A stretch of DNA of 64,000 nucleotides from the NCBI RefSeq assembly GCF_013408425.1, contig NZ_JACBYV010000001.1, positions 2,542,001-2,606,000 on the forward strand, given 5' to 3'. The notes under the pieces are model-generated. The model worked only from the letters and a program-made list of their open reading frames with translations. It had not been told where the DNA came from and searched no databases. The position numbers and the translations under genes are program-made. Source of the DNA: Pseudomonas flavescens (GTDB lineage: Bacteria > Pseudomonadota > Gammaproteobacteria > Pseudomonadales > Pseudomonadaceae). Positions 1 through 8,605 of the stretch are shown in pieces. The stretch's first letter is position 1; each line of letters starts with the position of its first letter.

Positions 1-1
1 C

Positions 2-388
2 CGTGGCTGGGTTGAGTGCGCCTGCGGCAATGCCTCAGGCCTGGTGGCCGCGTTGCGCGACCCCAGGCTGGCCAGTGCGCTCTTGGCCTTGCACCGGGAG
101 CCTGCGCGTGACTGGACCGTCGCGGAACTGGCGGCACAATGTAATATCTCTCGCTCGGTCTTCGCGGAACGCTTCCAGGTCACTGTAGGCATCCCCCCGC
201 TGCGCTATGCAACGGAACTGCGGATGCGCCTTGCCAGCCAGTGGCTGAGTCTTGAGCGACTGCCTATTGAGGCCGTAGCGCAGCGCCTGGGCTACACCTC
301 TCAGGCGGCCTTCAGCCGCGCCTTCAAGCGCATCACCGGCCAGCCACCGGGCGCTAGCCGGCGAACGGCTCGTTCTATCGCATCCTGA
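2..388 (+). CDS. AraC-family transcriptional regulator, C-terminal part (5' end outside window)
   Basis: The reading frame is open from base 2 and ends with TGA at 386-388, so only the C-terminal part is present. The visible residues carry the two helix-turn-helix motifs of the AraC/XylS DNA-binding domain: the first around WTVAELAAQCNISRSVFAERF, the second around IEAVAQRLGYTSQAAFSRAFK, followed by the usual short tail after the Phe-Lys-Arg-Ile segment. Proteins with this C-terminus in Pseudomonas often have an N-terminal cupin-like sensing domain, but that part is not visible. The target genes are unknown. Confidence 0.9.
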   Translation, partial: RGWVECACGNASGLVAALRDPRLASALLALHREPARDWTVAELAAQCNISRSVFAERFQVTVGIPPLRYATELRMRLASQWLSLERLPIEAVAQRLGYTSQAAFSRAFKRITGQPPGASRRTARSIAS

Positions 389-505
389 AGGATGAAAATG
401 TGGAGTGTGCATACGCACTTGTATCGATCTGGTAATTCCCCCCGATGAGCGGGATGCTATGGGTCGACCGGCGCCCTTCACACCAGGCACCAACACCGCA
501 ACGAG

Positions 506-1291
506 TCATCCCTTTTCCACCTCTTTCAAACCATCGGACGGGACGTAGATCCATCCTTCAGAAGGGTCGATGGTAGGCGGCGGATGAGCCAGCAGATCCG
601 GTCGTTTCTCGAATGCCCACCCAATGAGCGCGCAGGTCAGCGCGTCCTCCAGATCCGGGTGGTACAACTCATCGCGGGGCTTGGCTTTTGCCGAGGCAGT
701 GCCATCAATATCCTCGTAAAACGGCAAGCGGAGCGCGCGGATGCTTGCTGATCGCTTGCACGCCGATGGGTAGGCCTCGATGGCGTGGATGCTAGAGCCG
801 TCCGTCCACAGCCCACACCTTTCGAGTTCCGGTGCGAAACGCGCAAGGAAATGAATACCCTTGGTGGCCTGACTGCCGATCATGTCCTTGATGGGAGACA
901 ACGGGGACAGCCCTCGCTCAAACAGAAACCGCTCCGTCTCTCTGTGGAGATAAGGGTTCGATGATGAGGAAAATATTTGCGCAGGCGCCCGCCTGGAAAC
1001 AATCAGATCCGTGAAGCCTTTGGAGAACCCCAGCGGTGTGTCGATCGCGAAGAGCAACCGGCATGAATCACCCCGAGGTGGCTGGACCTGGCACAGTTCG
1101 AGGATTCCCTTGACCAAGCCCTGAGCGCTGTTCGCTTCGTTGAAGAGCCTGCGCAGGTTCCCCCTCCATGGGGTGCCAACGAGCGCTCTGGCCGAGTCGA
1201 GAATGACCAACGCATCCCGACTCGCGGGGTTCTTGTCGCAATTCCAGCCCCCAACGTCCCAACCGACGTAATACGTACACCTGTCTTTCAC
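506..1291 (-). CDS. DUF429-like protein (predicted RNase H-fold nuclease)
   Basis: 261 residues from a GTG at 1291 that has a GAGGGA ribosome-binding sequence a few bases upstream. The frame stays open to an ATG at 1393, but the extra 34 residues look non-coding. The N-terminus reads YYVGWDVGGW, the middle has LFAIDTPLGF, a conserved-looking YLHRETERF and HAIEAYPS, and the C-terminus has HPDLEDALTCALIGWAF then EGWIYVP. This order matches the DUF429 family, predicted to adopt an RNase H-like fold with acidic active-site residues (family knowledge). The biological role is unknown. It stands alone, and its base composition looks lower in GC than the genes around it, which would fit transfer. Confidence 0.72.
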   Translation of the reverse strand: MKDRCTYYVGWDVGGWNCDKNPASRDALVILDSARALVGTPWRGNLRRLFNEANSAQGLVKGILELCQVQPPRGDSCRLLFAIDTPLGFSKGFTDLIVSRRAPAQIFSSSSNPYLHRETERFLFERGLSPLSPIKDMIGSQATKGIHFLARFAPELERCGLWTDGSSIHAIEAYPSACKRSASIRALRLPFYEDIDGTASAKAKPRDELYHPDLEDALTCALIGWAFEKRPDLLAHPPPTIDPSEGWIYVPSDGLKEVEKG

Positions 1292-1456
1292 CAGAATCCC
1301 TCGCACTGAAACCCGCTGACGACAATCAGGTGGGTAGAACCTTCCATTCGCACCTGTCCCTCCACCACGTGCTGATCCGGGTCGTGTACCCATGACTTCG
1401 CACCCGGCGGTTCACCGCTTGCTTCGGGTTGGATATCTCCGAAACAGCCCATCGCT

Positions 1457-1825
1457 TCAGAACCACACGCCTTTTGAGGCTCCCGCACTACCCAAGCTGA
1501 CGGCGCTGTTCGAATCGGCCTGTTCGCCGGCAGCAAAAGCCGCCCCTTCGATATGGTAAACCGTCGGCTCTGCCGAGAAGTATTGCGCCAGGCCCTGCAT
1601 GAACAACTGGTGGTCTTCGCTCTCTTCGAAACCTGGCGTGTGGTCCTCGAGTGATTGCCAGCGCACTATCAGGTTGAATTGCTGGGGGCTTTCGATGCCC
1701 TGCGCCAGCATGTGGCCGCAATAGCCCTTCGCGCGGGTGAGCAAGGGTGCGACCTCGGCAAAGGCTCGCCTGAACAGTGCAATGCGGTCTTCGTGAACGG
1801 GCAGTACAGCGATCTCGTAAATCAT
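1457..1825 (-). CDS. Antibiotic biosynthesis monooxygenase (ABM) domain protein
   Basis: 122 residues. The N-terminal ~95 residues have the ABM ferredoxin-like pattern (MIYEIAVLPVHEDRIALFRRAF, then GYCGHMLAQGIESPQQFNLIVRW, then an HQLFMQGLAQYF helix). The last 25 residues are Ser/Ala-rich and probably disordered. ABM-domain proteins are small dimers that include monooxygenases and heme- or quinone-handling enzymes; the specific reaction cannot be read here. The gene lies 41 bp downstream of the oxidoreductase gene on the same strand and may be co-transcribed with it under the ArsR-type repressor encoded further upstream. Confidence 0.8.
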   Translation of the reverse strand: MIYEIAVLPVHEDRIALFRRAFAEVAPLLTRAKGYCGHMLAQGIESPQQFNLIVRWQSLEDHTPGFEESEDHQLFMQGLAQYFSAEPTVYHIEGAAFAAGEQADSNSAVSLGSAGASKGVWF

Positions 1826-1866
1826 GGCATTACTCCAAAATGGCTTGGCCGGGTGAAAGGACGCAC

Positions 1867-2841
1867 TCAGGGGATGAGCGATGGCTCGACCGCAATCGCG
1901 ATTTTTCCTCGCATGCCGTTGTTGGGGCTTTCCAGCCGGGCGTGGGCCAGCCCGATGTCGGCAAGCGAATAGACGGCGCCAATGTGAGGCCGCAGCTGAC
2001 CGCGCTCCACCAATGCGCTCAACTCATCGAGCTTGCCGCGGTTCTGCCGTGTGAAGACGAAGTGATAACTGGCGTTCTTGCCCCAGGCCTGCACGACGTT
2101 TTGTGGCTGCGCGATATCCACGATCGTGACGACGCGGCCGAGCTGCGCAAGCGCGTCAGGGCTGCGTGACAGCGTGTTGCCGCCGATGGTGTCGAACACC
2201 ACATCGACGCCATGGCCATCGGTTGCCCGCATGACGGCGTCGACGTAGTCCTCTTTTTCATAGTCGATGATCACATCGGCACCCATGCTGCGTGCGAACT
2301 CGGCGTTCGCTTGGCGCACGGTGGTGAACACCCGTGCGCCCATGGCTTTCGCCACCTGGATCGCCACATGGCCGACGCCGCCCGCGCCACCGTGTATCAG
2401 GATGCTCTCCCCTACTCTGAGCACCGCACGCACGACCAGCGCCTCCCACACCGTGCCACCAACCAGGGTGAGGCTCGCCGCTTCGAGATGGCTCAGTGAA
2501 GGAGGCTTCTTGCCGATGATGCTTTCGGCCGCGACGTGGTACTCGGCATAGCTGCCTGGCCCTGCGAAGATTTGCGGGGTGTACCAGACTTCGTCTCCCG
2601 GAACGAAGCGGGTCACGCCTGGCCCGACGTCTTCGACAACGCCCGATACGTCGTGGCCGGTGATGGCCGGCAACTGCACCAGGTCGGCATAGTCGCCACG
2701 CCGCACCTGGTAATCCAGCGGGTTGATGGAGGTCGCGTGAACCCGGACCAGCACGTGCCCTGCTGGTGGTACGGGCTTGGCTACGTCGTGCAGCTGGAAC
2801 GCTTCAGGACCGCCGAATGATGTGAGTGTCATGGCTTTCAT
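1867..2841 (-). CDS. Zinc-independent NAD(P)-dependent alcohol dehydrogenase / quinone oxidoreductase (MDR superfamily)
   Basis: 324 residues from the ATG at 2841, preceded by GAGGATTCACC as ribosome-binding region; the longer frame to 2937 lacks family similarity. It begins [20 protein letters not shown], typical of the quinone oxidoreductase branch, has the N-terminal GroES-like domain ([27 protein letters not shown]) and the Rossmann fold [19 protein letters not shown]. The zinc-binding cysteines of classical alcohol dehydrogenases are absent, so an NADPH:quinone or enone reductase is most likely. An ATATCGA-N6-TCGATAT palindrome lies just upstream and is shared with the ArsR-type regulator gene, so this is the likely repressed target. 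Confidence 0.88.
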   Translation of the reverse strand: MKAMTLTSFGGPEAFQLHDVAKPVPPAGHVLVRVHATSINPLDYQVRRGDYADLVQLPAITGHDVSGVVEDVGPGVTRFVPGDEVWYTPQIFAGPGSYAEYHVAAESIIGKKPPSLSHLEAASLTLVGGTVWEALVVRAVLRVGESILIHGGAGGVGHVAIQVAKAMGARVFTTVRQANAEFARSMGADVIIDYEKEDYVDAVMRATDGHGVDVVFDTIGGNTLSRSPDALAQLGRVVTIVDIAQPQNVVQAWGKNASYHFVFTRQNRGKLDELSALVERGQLRPHIGAVYSLADIGLAHARLESPNNGMRGKIAIAVEPSLIP

Positions 2842-2868
2842 GGTGAATCCTCGTATCGACAAAAAGGG

Positions 2869-2888
2869 ATATCGAGATATTTCGATAT
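2869..2888. promoter_or_regulatory. Palindromic operator upstream of oxidoreductase gene
   Basis: ATATCGA (2869-2875), six bases, TCGATAT (2882-2888). It is a perfect 7+7 inverted repeat, identical in both half-sites and spacing to the one upstream of the ArsR-type gene (3215-3234). It sits 28 bp upstream of the oxidoreductase ATG, between the two genes. It is very likely the binding site of the neighbouring repressor (inference). Confidence 0.8.
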
Positions 2889-2902
2889 ATTGCGGTAAAA
2901 AA

Positions 2903-3205
2903 TTACAGCTCTTTCCCGATGACCTCGGCAAGCGCACCGATGGTTGCTTCGTTGCGCTTGTAGTAGGTCCATTGACCGATGCGCCTGACTTCGACCAGGC
3001 CCACTCGCTGCAGCGTGGCTAGATAACCAGACACCGTCGACTGCGACAGGCCGATACCTTCCTGAATACTGCTGACGCAGACGCCCACCGTGAGAACGTC
3101 ACCCTCATCCTGCGGAGGGAAATTCTTTGCGGGGTCCTTCAAGCCTTTCAGGATTGCCAGGCGTGTAGGGTTCGAGAGGGCTTTGAATACTTCGATCAAT
3201 TCCAT
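2903..3205 (-). CDS. ArsR-family winged-helix transcriptional repressor
   Basis: 100 residues covering one winged-helix domain: [17 protein letters not shown] at the N-terminus, recognition helix region [21 protein letters not shown], then the wing [12 protein letters not shown]. There is one cysteine (VGVCVSS, about residue 43) and no ArsR-type metal-binding CxC, so a redox or small-molecule signal is more likely than metal. It is transcribed toward the oxidoreductase gene, 61 bp downstream, and the same palindrome lies in front of both. It probably represses itself and the downstream enzyme genes (inference). Confidence 0.88.
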   Translation of the reverse strand: MELIEVFKALSNPTRLAILKGLKDPAKNFPPQDEGDVLTVGVCVSSIQEGIGLSQSTVSGYLATLQRVGLVEVRRIGQWTYYKRNEATIGALAEVIGKEL

Positions 3206-3214
3206 GCGCCGATA

Positions 3215-3234
3215 ATATCGAGATTTATCGATAT
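3215..3234. promoter_or_regulatory. Palindromic operator upstream of the ArsR-type gene
   Basis: ATATCGA (3215-3221), six bases, TCGATAT (3228-3234), centred about 20 bp upstream of the ATG at 3205. It has the same half-sites and spacer length as the site at 2869-2888, which suggests autoregulation by the ArsR-type repressor. Confidence 0.8.
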
Positions 3235-3377
3235 GTCAATACGGGCTGCAGCGCATCGAAGGCGGTCCCCTGCATGCCGTCTTCTCGAAGCCATCGCCCT
3301 CTCCTCTCTACCGTCGAGAGGCCTCTGAACGAGAAAACGGTGCCTGGGTTTCAAGGCAGGGCGTGTTGGCGACCGAA

Positions 3378-3393
3378 TAGTACGAATGTACTA
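3378..3393. promoter_or_regulatory. 6-4-6 palindrome upstream of hybrid kinase gene
   Basis: TAGTAC, GAAT, GTACTA: a perfect inverted repeat about 96 bp upstream of the kinase start at 3489. Its size and flanking TA..TA steps resemble sites bound by NarL/LuxR-type response regulators. Assignment is by resemblance only. Confidence 0.4.
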
Positions 3394-3488
3394 AAGGCCC
3401 CCGTGACGCCCTTGTCGTATTGCGCCTGCAAAAGTCTGCGCACTAAGGTGGGCGGATATTCGAATCGAATGGCTTTCGGGAAGTTTCC

Positions 3489-5120
3489 ATGTTCGCAACC
3501 GCCCCCACCGTATACGACGTCGAGCGTTCTCAGGCGGTGGTGCGTCTGATCATCGCCCCCATCATCACCAGCTACGCGCTGCTGCTCCATCAGCTATCGA
3601 TCATAGAATCGTGGTTGGCCCTGCAGGTCCTCTGGCTGATGACGGCGTGCTTCGTCGTTTCCCTGGTGCTGTGGGTCGATATTCGTCGCCGCCCCGGCAA
3701 CCGACCGGCAAGGCGAGTGCTCACCATGCTCATTGACTATGGCTGCCTTACCGCGATGATCGCCGCAGGCGGCGCGCCCATGCTGCCGATCTATGCCGTG
3801 CTGCTCTGGGTGACCGTCGGCTACGGGCTGCGTTACAAGTCAGGTTACCTGTTGCTGGCAACCATCATGGCCATGCTCTCGCTGCTCATGACCGCTGGCA
3901 TTTCGACCTATTGGCAGTCGCAGCCGTATCTGATCGTCACCCTGATGCTCACTACCCTGATGGTGCCCGCCTACATACACACCCTGATCAAGCGCTCACG
4001 CCGGGCGACCGAGGCCGAGCAGGCCGCCAACCTGGCCAAATCGCAGTTCCTGGCGCAGGCCAGTCACGACCTGCGCCAGCCCATTCACTCCATCAGCCTG
4101 TTCACCGCCTGCCTGCGCGACGGCAGCCTGGATACCGAGCAGAAGCGTCTGGTCGAGAACATCGACAAATCGCTGCACAGCGTTGCCCGCCTGTTCCGTT
4201 CGATTCTCGACATCTACTCCCTGGACAGCGGCAAGGTGGCTCCGCAGATGGAGACCCTGCCGCTGCACAAGCTGCTGGAGCACCTGATCCAGCAGAACAC
4301 CGAGGCGGCTCGCTGGGCCGGAGTCGATGTTCGCCTGCACTGCCAACCGATCTACGTACGTGCCGATCACGCCCTGCTGACCACCATGCTGCAGAACCTG
4401 CTCTCCAACGCGCTGAAGTACGCGTCGGGCAAACCCGTGCTGATTGGCTGCCGGCGCAAAGGCACTGGGCTCTCCATCGAGCTGTACGACAAGGGCCGCG
4501 GTATCGCCGAAGCGCACCTCGATAACATCTTCGAAGAGTTCTACCGCGTGCGTCAGGCGCGCGACAGCGATGTCGAGGGCATGGGCCTGGGGCTGACGAT
4601 CGTCAGGCGGCTGGGCACGCTGATGAATCTGCGCATCCGCATTCGCTCGGTAGAGGGCCGGGGCACCCTGGCGGCAATCGACGGCCTGCACCAGGTGGCG
4701 GCGCCGGTCGAGCGCAGCGCGCCCACGACGGGCGTGAGCCAGGTACCTCGCATGCTCCACGGGCTGCGGGTGTGCCTGATCGAGGACGATCAGAACGTGC
4801 TGCTGGCCACCGCCACCCTGCTGACGAAATGGGGCTGCGAGGTCTCCACCTTCACCTCGCTACCCGACGTGTCGACGGACTTCGACCTGGTGGTCACCGA
4901 CTTCGACCTCGGCCGCGAGGCCTCCGGGGCCGACTGCATCAACCATGTGCGCGCACTCAGCGGCCGCAACGTGCCTGCCATCATCATGACCGGGCACGAC
5001 GTGCGCCATGTACAGGAGCAGTTGGCCGACGACGCTATTCCGATCTTGTCCAAGCCCGTGCAGCCTGCGGAACTGCGTTCGCTACTGGTGGCGCTGAAAC
5101 TGAAAGCGCAGGCTGCCTAG
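3489..5120 (+). CDS. Membrane hybrid sensor histidine kinase with C-terminal receiver
   Basis: 543 residues. Residues 18-165 hold several membrane segments and almost no periplasmic loop, so the input is probably sensed in the membrane. The HisKA domain contains SHDLRQPIHSISLF with His193 as phosphorylation site; the ATPase domain has the N box around Asn307 and G boxes at about 334-340 and 364-370. A receiver domain follows from about 427 with acidic pocket Glu432-Asp434, phospho-acceptor Asp471 and Lys522. The HDLRQP variant is typical of Pseudomonas hybrid kinases that work with LuxR-type response regulators (family knowledge). No partner regulator lies next to it. GGGAAG precedes the ATG. 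Confidence 0.93.
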   Translation: MFATAPTVYDVERSQAVVRLIIAPIITSYALLLHQLSIIESWLALQVLWLMTACFVVSLVLWVDIRRRPGNRPARRVLTMLIDYGCLTAMIAAGGAPMLPIYAVLLWVTVGYGLRYKSGYLLLATIMAMLSLLMTAGISTYWQSQPYLIVTLMLTTLMVPAYIHTLIKRSRRATEAEQAANLAKSQFLAQASHDLRQPIHSISLFTACLRDGSLDTEQKRLVENIDKSLHSVARLFRSILDIYSLDSGKVAPQMETLPLHKLLEHLIQQNTEAARWAGVDVRLHCQPIYVRADHALLTTMLQNLLSNALKYASGKPVLIGCRRKGTGLSIELYDKGRGIAEAHLDNIFEEFYRVRQARDSDVEGMGLGLTIVRRLGTLMNLRIRIRSVEGRGTLAAIDGLHQVAAPVERSAPTTGVSQVPRMLHGLRVCLIEDDQNVLLATATLLTKWGCEVSTFTSLPDVSTDFDLVVTDFDLGREASGADCINHVRALSGRNVPAIIMTGHDVRHVQEQLADDAIPILSKPVQPAELRSLLVALKLKAQAA

Positions 5121-5279
5121 CGCCTGCAGCATCGAGCCGGTTCGTACGCGCCTCGAGGTCGGTTTTACCGGCCGGATCGGGGCCTTGCACGTTGCCGAAG
5201 CGAGGCACTCGACCTGCGCGGCATTTTTTTCGGTATCTTCGGCACACCCATTTGCAGTTCTCCATCCTGCCCAGAGCCT

Positions 5280-7406
5280 TTGAGCGTGCCTAGATTCCGT
5301 CTGTTTTCAGTGGGCGGCGGCTTCTGCCTTGCCGTCCTGCTGGGCCTCCTGCTGGTATTTCTGCTCGACCCGCTGCCGGTACAGAAAGTCCGCAACGCGG
5401 TTTTCGACCAGTATCAACGTTGGCAGCCACGTGATTACCAGGCTGCGCCAGTGCGTATCGTCGACCTGGACGAGCAAAGCCTCGAGCGCATCGGCCAGTG
5501 GCCCTGGGCTCGCACCCAGGTCGCGGCGCTGGTGGACAAGCTGGAGCAGGCTGGGGCGGCTGCCGTGGTGTTCGACGTACTGTTCGCCGAAGCGGATCGC
5601 ACCTCGCCTTCCCAGCTTCTGCGTGGCAACCCGTTGCCAGCCGAGTTGGCCGCCGGGCTGGCAGCCTTGCCGGACCATGATGCGCAATTCGCCGATGTGC
5701 TGAAGCGTGGCAATACGGTGCTCGGATTTGCCGCCGAGCGACGCGGTAAAGAGCTCGGCCCACCGTTGAGTCGCTTTGGCATGGTGCTGCAAGGCCCTTC
5801 CCCGGTTCCGTTCGTGCCGGCCTTCCAGGGTGCTACCCGCCCGCTGCCGCAGCTGGAGCAGGCGGCTCGCGGCGTCGGCGCCATGACGTTCCGGCCCGAT
5901 GCCGACGGTGTGGTGCGGCGCGTGCCGCTATTCGTGTCGCTGGCTGGCGAGTTGCGCCCGTCGCTGGTGGCGGAGGCCCTGCGCGTTTCACAGCGCGCCG
6001 GTCGCTACCGGATCATCAGCAGCGAGGCCGGGGTGCAGCGTGTCGATATCGGCCGGCTGCAGATTCCCACTGCCGCCAGCGGCGAGCTCTGGGTGTATTT
6101 CTCCCCGCCCCGAGCGGCCCGCAGCATCCCTGCCTGGCAAGTGCTGGACGGCTCGGCGCCGCCCGTTGCGGGCAGCATCATCATGATCGGCACCTCTGCC
6201 CAGGGTTTGCAGGACCTGCGTTTCAGCCCGCTGGGCGGGATCATTCCAGGGGTGGAGGTTCACGCCCAGGCACTGGAACAGGTGCTGACCGACACCTTGC
6301 TGCTGCGGCCAGGCTGGTCGCTGGCGGTGGAGAGCCTGACCCTGCTGCTGGGCAGCCTGGCACTGGGGCTGCTGGCACTGAATGCGCCCGCCCTGGTATC
6401 GGCGGTGCTGATGGTGGCGCTGGTCGCCCTGCTCAATGCTGGCGCCTGGTACGGTTTCGTGGCGCACCGGCTACTGCTCGATCTGTTCACGCCCTCGATC
6501 GGGCTGATACTGGTGTACGGCGCCGCCAGTATCGTCCGCCACATGGCTGCCGAACGCGAACAGCGCTGGATACAGACGGCATTCTCACGCTATGTATCGC
6601 CCAACCTGGTCAACCATCTGGTGGCGCACCCGGAGCGCCTGACGCTCGGTGGTCAGCGGCAGCTGTGCAGCTTCGTGTTCACCGACATCACCGGATTTAC
6701 CTCGATGATGGAGCGCCGGACTCCCGAGGCGGCGGTCAGCCTGCTCAATGATTACCTGGAACAGGTCATTGGCATCGCCTTCCGTCATGACGGCACGCTG
6801 GATCGAATCGTCGGCGATGCGGTGGCGATCATGTTTTCCGCGCCCATCCCCCAGGCCGACCACCCGCATCGGGCGCTGTCCTGCGCGCTGGAGATCAATC
6901 GCTTTACCCGGTCCTACGTGGCGTCGTTGCACGAGCAAGGCATCGAGTTCGGCCAGACGCGCATCGGGGTGCACAGCGGTGAAGTGGTGGTGGGCAACTT
7001 CGGCGGCTCGATGATCTTCGACTACCGCGCCCTGGGCGATCCGGTGAACACCACGTCACGCCTGGAGAGCCTGAACAGCCAGATCGGCACCCTGCTGTGC
7101 GTGTCCGAGGCGATTCGTGACAGCTGCCCCGAGGTGCCGATGCGGCCCGTTGGCGAAATCGTGCTCAAGGGCAAGGTCGAAGCCGTGCAGGTGTTCGAGC
7201 CGCTCGAGGCGATGATGGCGCCGGTCGGGACCTGCGACGAGGCTTACGAGGCCGCCTACGCTCTGCTGGAGCGCGGTGATCACACGGCGCTGACGGTGTT
7301 CGAGACGCTGAGCGAGCAGCGCCCGTGGGACGGGCTGACGGCCTTTCACCTTCAGCGCCTGCGCAGTGGCGAGCGAGGCACCCGCCTGGTGATGGCCCGC
7401 AAGTAG
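5280..7406 (+). CDS. CHASE2-domain class III nucleotide cyclase
   Basis: 708 residues from a TTG at 5280 (a GTG at 5286 is an alternative). One N-terminal membrane segment (about 13-31), a periplasmic CHASE2 domain (about 35-325), three further membrane segments (about 348-418), then a cytoplasmic cyclase domain (about 460-640). Metal-binding aspartates Asp469 (FTDITGF) and Asp513 (VGDAV) and the transition-state residues Asn590 and Arg594 are all present, so it should be active. The purine-selecting positions are unusual: Arg509 where adenylate cyclases have Lys, and Arg583 where they have Asp or Thr. Product cAMP is likely but not certain. It converges with the OmpA gene. Confidence 0.9.
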   Translation: MSVPRFRLFSVGGGFCLAVLLGLLLVFLLDPLPVQKVRNAVFDQYQRWQPRDYQAAPVRIVDLDEQSLERIGQWPWARTQVAALVDKLEQAGAAAVVFDVLFAEADRTSPSQLLRGNPLPAELAAGLAALPDHDAQFADVLKRGNTVLGFAAERRGKELGPPLSRFGMVLQGPSPVPFVPAFQGATRPLPQLEQAARGVGAMTFRPDADGVVRRVPLFVSLAGELRPSLVAEALRVSQRAGRYRIISSEAGVQRVDIGRLQIPTAASGELWVYFSPPRAARSIPAWQVLDGSAPPVAGSIIMIGTSAQGLQDLRFSPLGGIIPGVEVHAQALEQVLTDTLLLRPGWSLAVESLTLLLGSLALGLLALNAPALVSAVLMVALVALLNAGAWYGFVAHRLLLDLFTPSIGLILVYGAASIVRHMAAEREQRWIQTAFSRYVSPNLVNHLVAHPERLTLGGQRQLCSFVFTDITGFTSMMERRTPEAAVSLLNDYLEQVIGIAFRHDGTLDRIVGDAVAIMFSAPIPQADHPHRALSCALEINRFTRSYVASLHEQGIEFGQTRIGVHSGEVVVGNFGGSMIFDYRALGDPVNTTSRLESLNSQIGTLLCVSEAIRDSCPEVPMRPVGEIVLKGKVEAVQVFEPLEAMMAPVGTCDEAYEAAYALLERGDHTALTVFETLSEQRPWDGLTAFHLQRLRSGERGTRLVMARK

Positions 7407-7425
7407 ACGCCTGCCGGTGCAGGCT

Positions 7426-8022
7426 TCAGCGCACGGTGACTTCGACCCTGCGGTTGGCGGGCTCCGGTTTGTTGTCCGGGGTATCGACCAACAGGTTGCC
7501 TTCGCCATGGGAGGTAACGACGAGCTCCAGCGCCTGAAGGCCATTGTCTTGCAACTGCCGGGCAATGGCCCGGGCGCGCAACAGCCCCAGATCTTCGTTG
7601 TACGTCTTGCTGCCAACGGTGTCGGTGTGGCCGATCACCGACACCGCCGAAGGCCCACGCTCCCTGACGGTCTGCAGCACTTCCGGAATTTCCGCCTGGG
7701 ACTTCTCGGTCAGGCTGGCGCCGCCGGTCTTGAAGTACAGCAGGTAGCTTTTCGGCATCGCGGGCTGCGCCGCCCGTGCCGCGGAAAAGTCCTTGTCGAG
7801 ACGGGGCTCGGCCACCTGGAACGGCTGGGCGCTGCTGCCGTCGAGGTTGACGGCATAGCCCTTCTGGTCGACACGCGTGAGGCCCTTGTCGGTCCTGACC
7901 TCGATGGCGCCTGTGGTTCCGTCGGGGCTCTCCACCAGCACCACATAGGATTTGGAGGCGCAGCCGCTGGCCAGCAATGCGAAGACAACAACGGCGATTG
8001 CATGCGTGGATGATGTGGACAT
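7426..8022 (-). CDS. OmpA-family outer-membrane lipoprotein
   Basis: 198 residues. A lipoprotein signal ends in LASGC (Cys21), with Ala-Ser after the cysteine, so sorting to the outer membrane is expected. Residues about 90-195 form an OmpA-like peptidoglycan-binding domain: YLLYFKTGGASLT, then VIGHTDTVGSKTYNEDLGLLRA and the final NRRVEVTVR. It starts 14 bp after the stop of the FecR-domain gene and is surely in the same operon. The pair looks like an envelope-anchored sensing unit that may feed the neighbouring CHASE2 cyclase or HD-GYP protein (inference). Confidence 0.9.
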   Translation of the reverse strand: MSTSSTHAIAVVVFALLASGCASKSYVVLVESPDGTTGAIEVRTDKGLTRVDQKGYAVNLDGSSAQPFQVAEPRLDKDFSAARAAQPAMPKSYLLYFKTGGASLTEKSQAEIPEVLQTVRERGPSAVSVIGHTDTVGSKTYNEDLGLLRARAIARQLQDNGLQALELVVTSHGEGNLLVDTPDNKPEPANRRVEVTVR

Positions 8023-8036
8023 TGCCGTACTCGAAC

Positions 8037-8501
8037 TCAGTCGACCTTGACGAGGAAGTGGGTGCCACGCACGCCGATGGTGCCGGTCGGGGTGTTGATC
8101 TCGACGGCCTTGGGCTTGAGCTTGGCGATGGTGCCGGAAACGTAATCGAGCGTGCCGTGGGTGATCTTGGCGCTGAGTTTCAGGTCGTCCTGGGCCGGGT
8201 CGAAGAGAAATTCATCGATGGTCAGCTCGCTGTTGGGGCCGAAAGACATCAGGGTGTTGTCCTTCAAGGTCACCCCCATCGAGCCTGCCGGACCGGTTTT
8301 TACCACGCTGCCGACGTACAATGGCGTGCCAATCGTCGCCGATTGCGTTGTGCCATCTATGCTGACGGTGGCTTCTCCCTGTACCTTCATCACGTAACCT
8401 ATCGATGTCGCTGGCTCAGCTGCGAGCGCTACCGAGGCCAGCAAGGCACTGGCAAGTGGCCATATCCTGAAGCGAGCAAACACAGTAATCTCCTTCTTCA
8501 T
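8037..8501 (-). CDS. Secreted FecR-domain protein
   Basis: 154 residues from the ATG at 8501, preceded by AGGGAAATAG. A signal peptide (about residues 1-26, ending ALAAEPA) is followed by a single FecR-like domain: GEATVSIDGTTQSA, TPLYVGSVVKTGPAGSMGVTLKDNTLM, and the closing TPTGTIGVRGTHFLV. Classical FecR anti-sigma factors have a cytoplasmic N-terminal part and a membrane segment; this one lacks both and there is no sigma factor nearby, so it is not an iron-uptake anti-sigma regulator. It is first in a two-gene operon with the OmpA lipoprotein and diverges from the HD-GYP gene. Confidence 0.88.
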   Translation of the reverse strand: MKKEITVFARFRIWPLASALLASVALAAEPATSIGYVMKVQGEATVSIDGTTQSATIGTPLYVGSVVKTGPAGSMGVTLKDNTLMSFGPNSELTIDEFLFDPAQDDLKLSAKITHGTLDYVSGTIAKLKPKAVEINTPTGTIGVRGTHFLVKVD

Positions 8502-8605
8502 TCTATTTCCCTTAGTTGAACTGAGCGTTGCACATCCAGCCGCCACAGCGTTGCGTGGCCGGATGTACGAGTAGTACGCGATGGGACCCGAGCGCAGGTT
8601 GCAGT

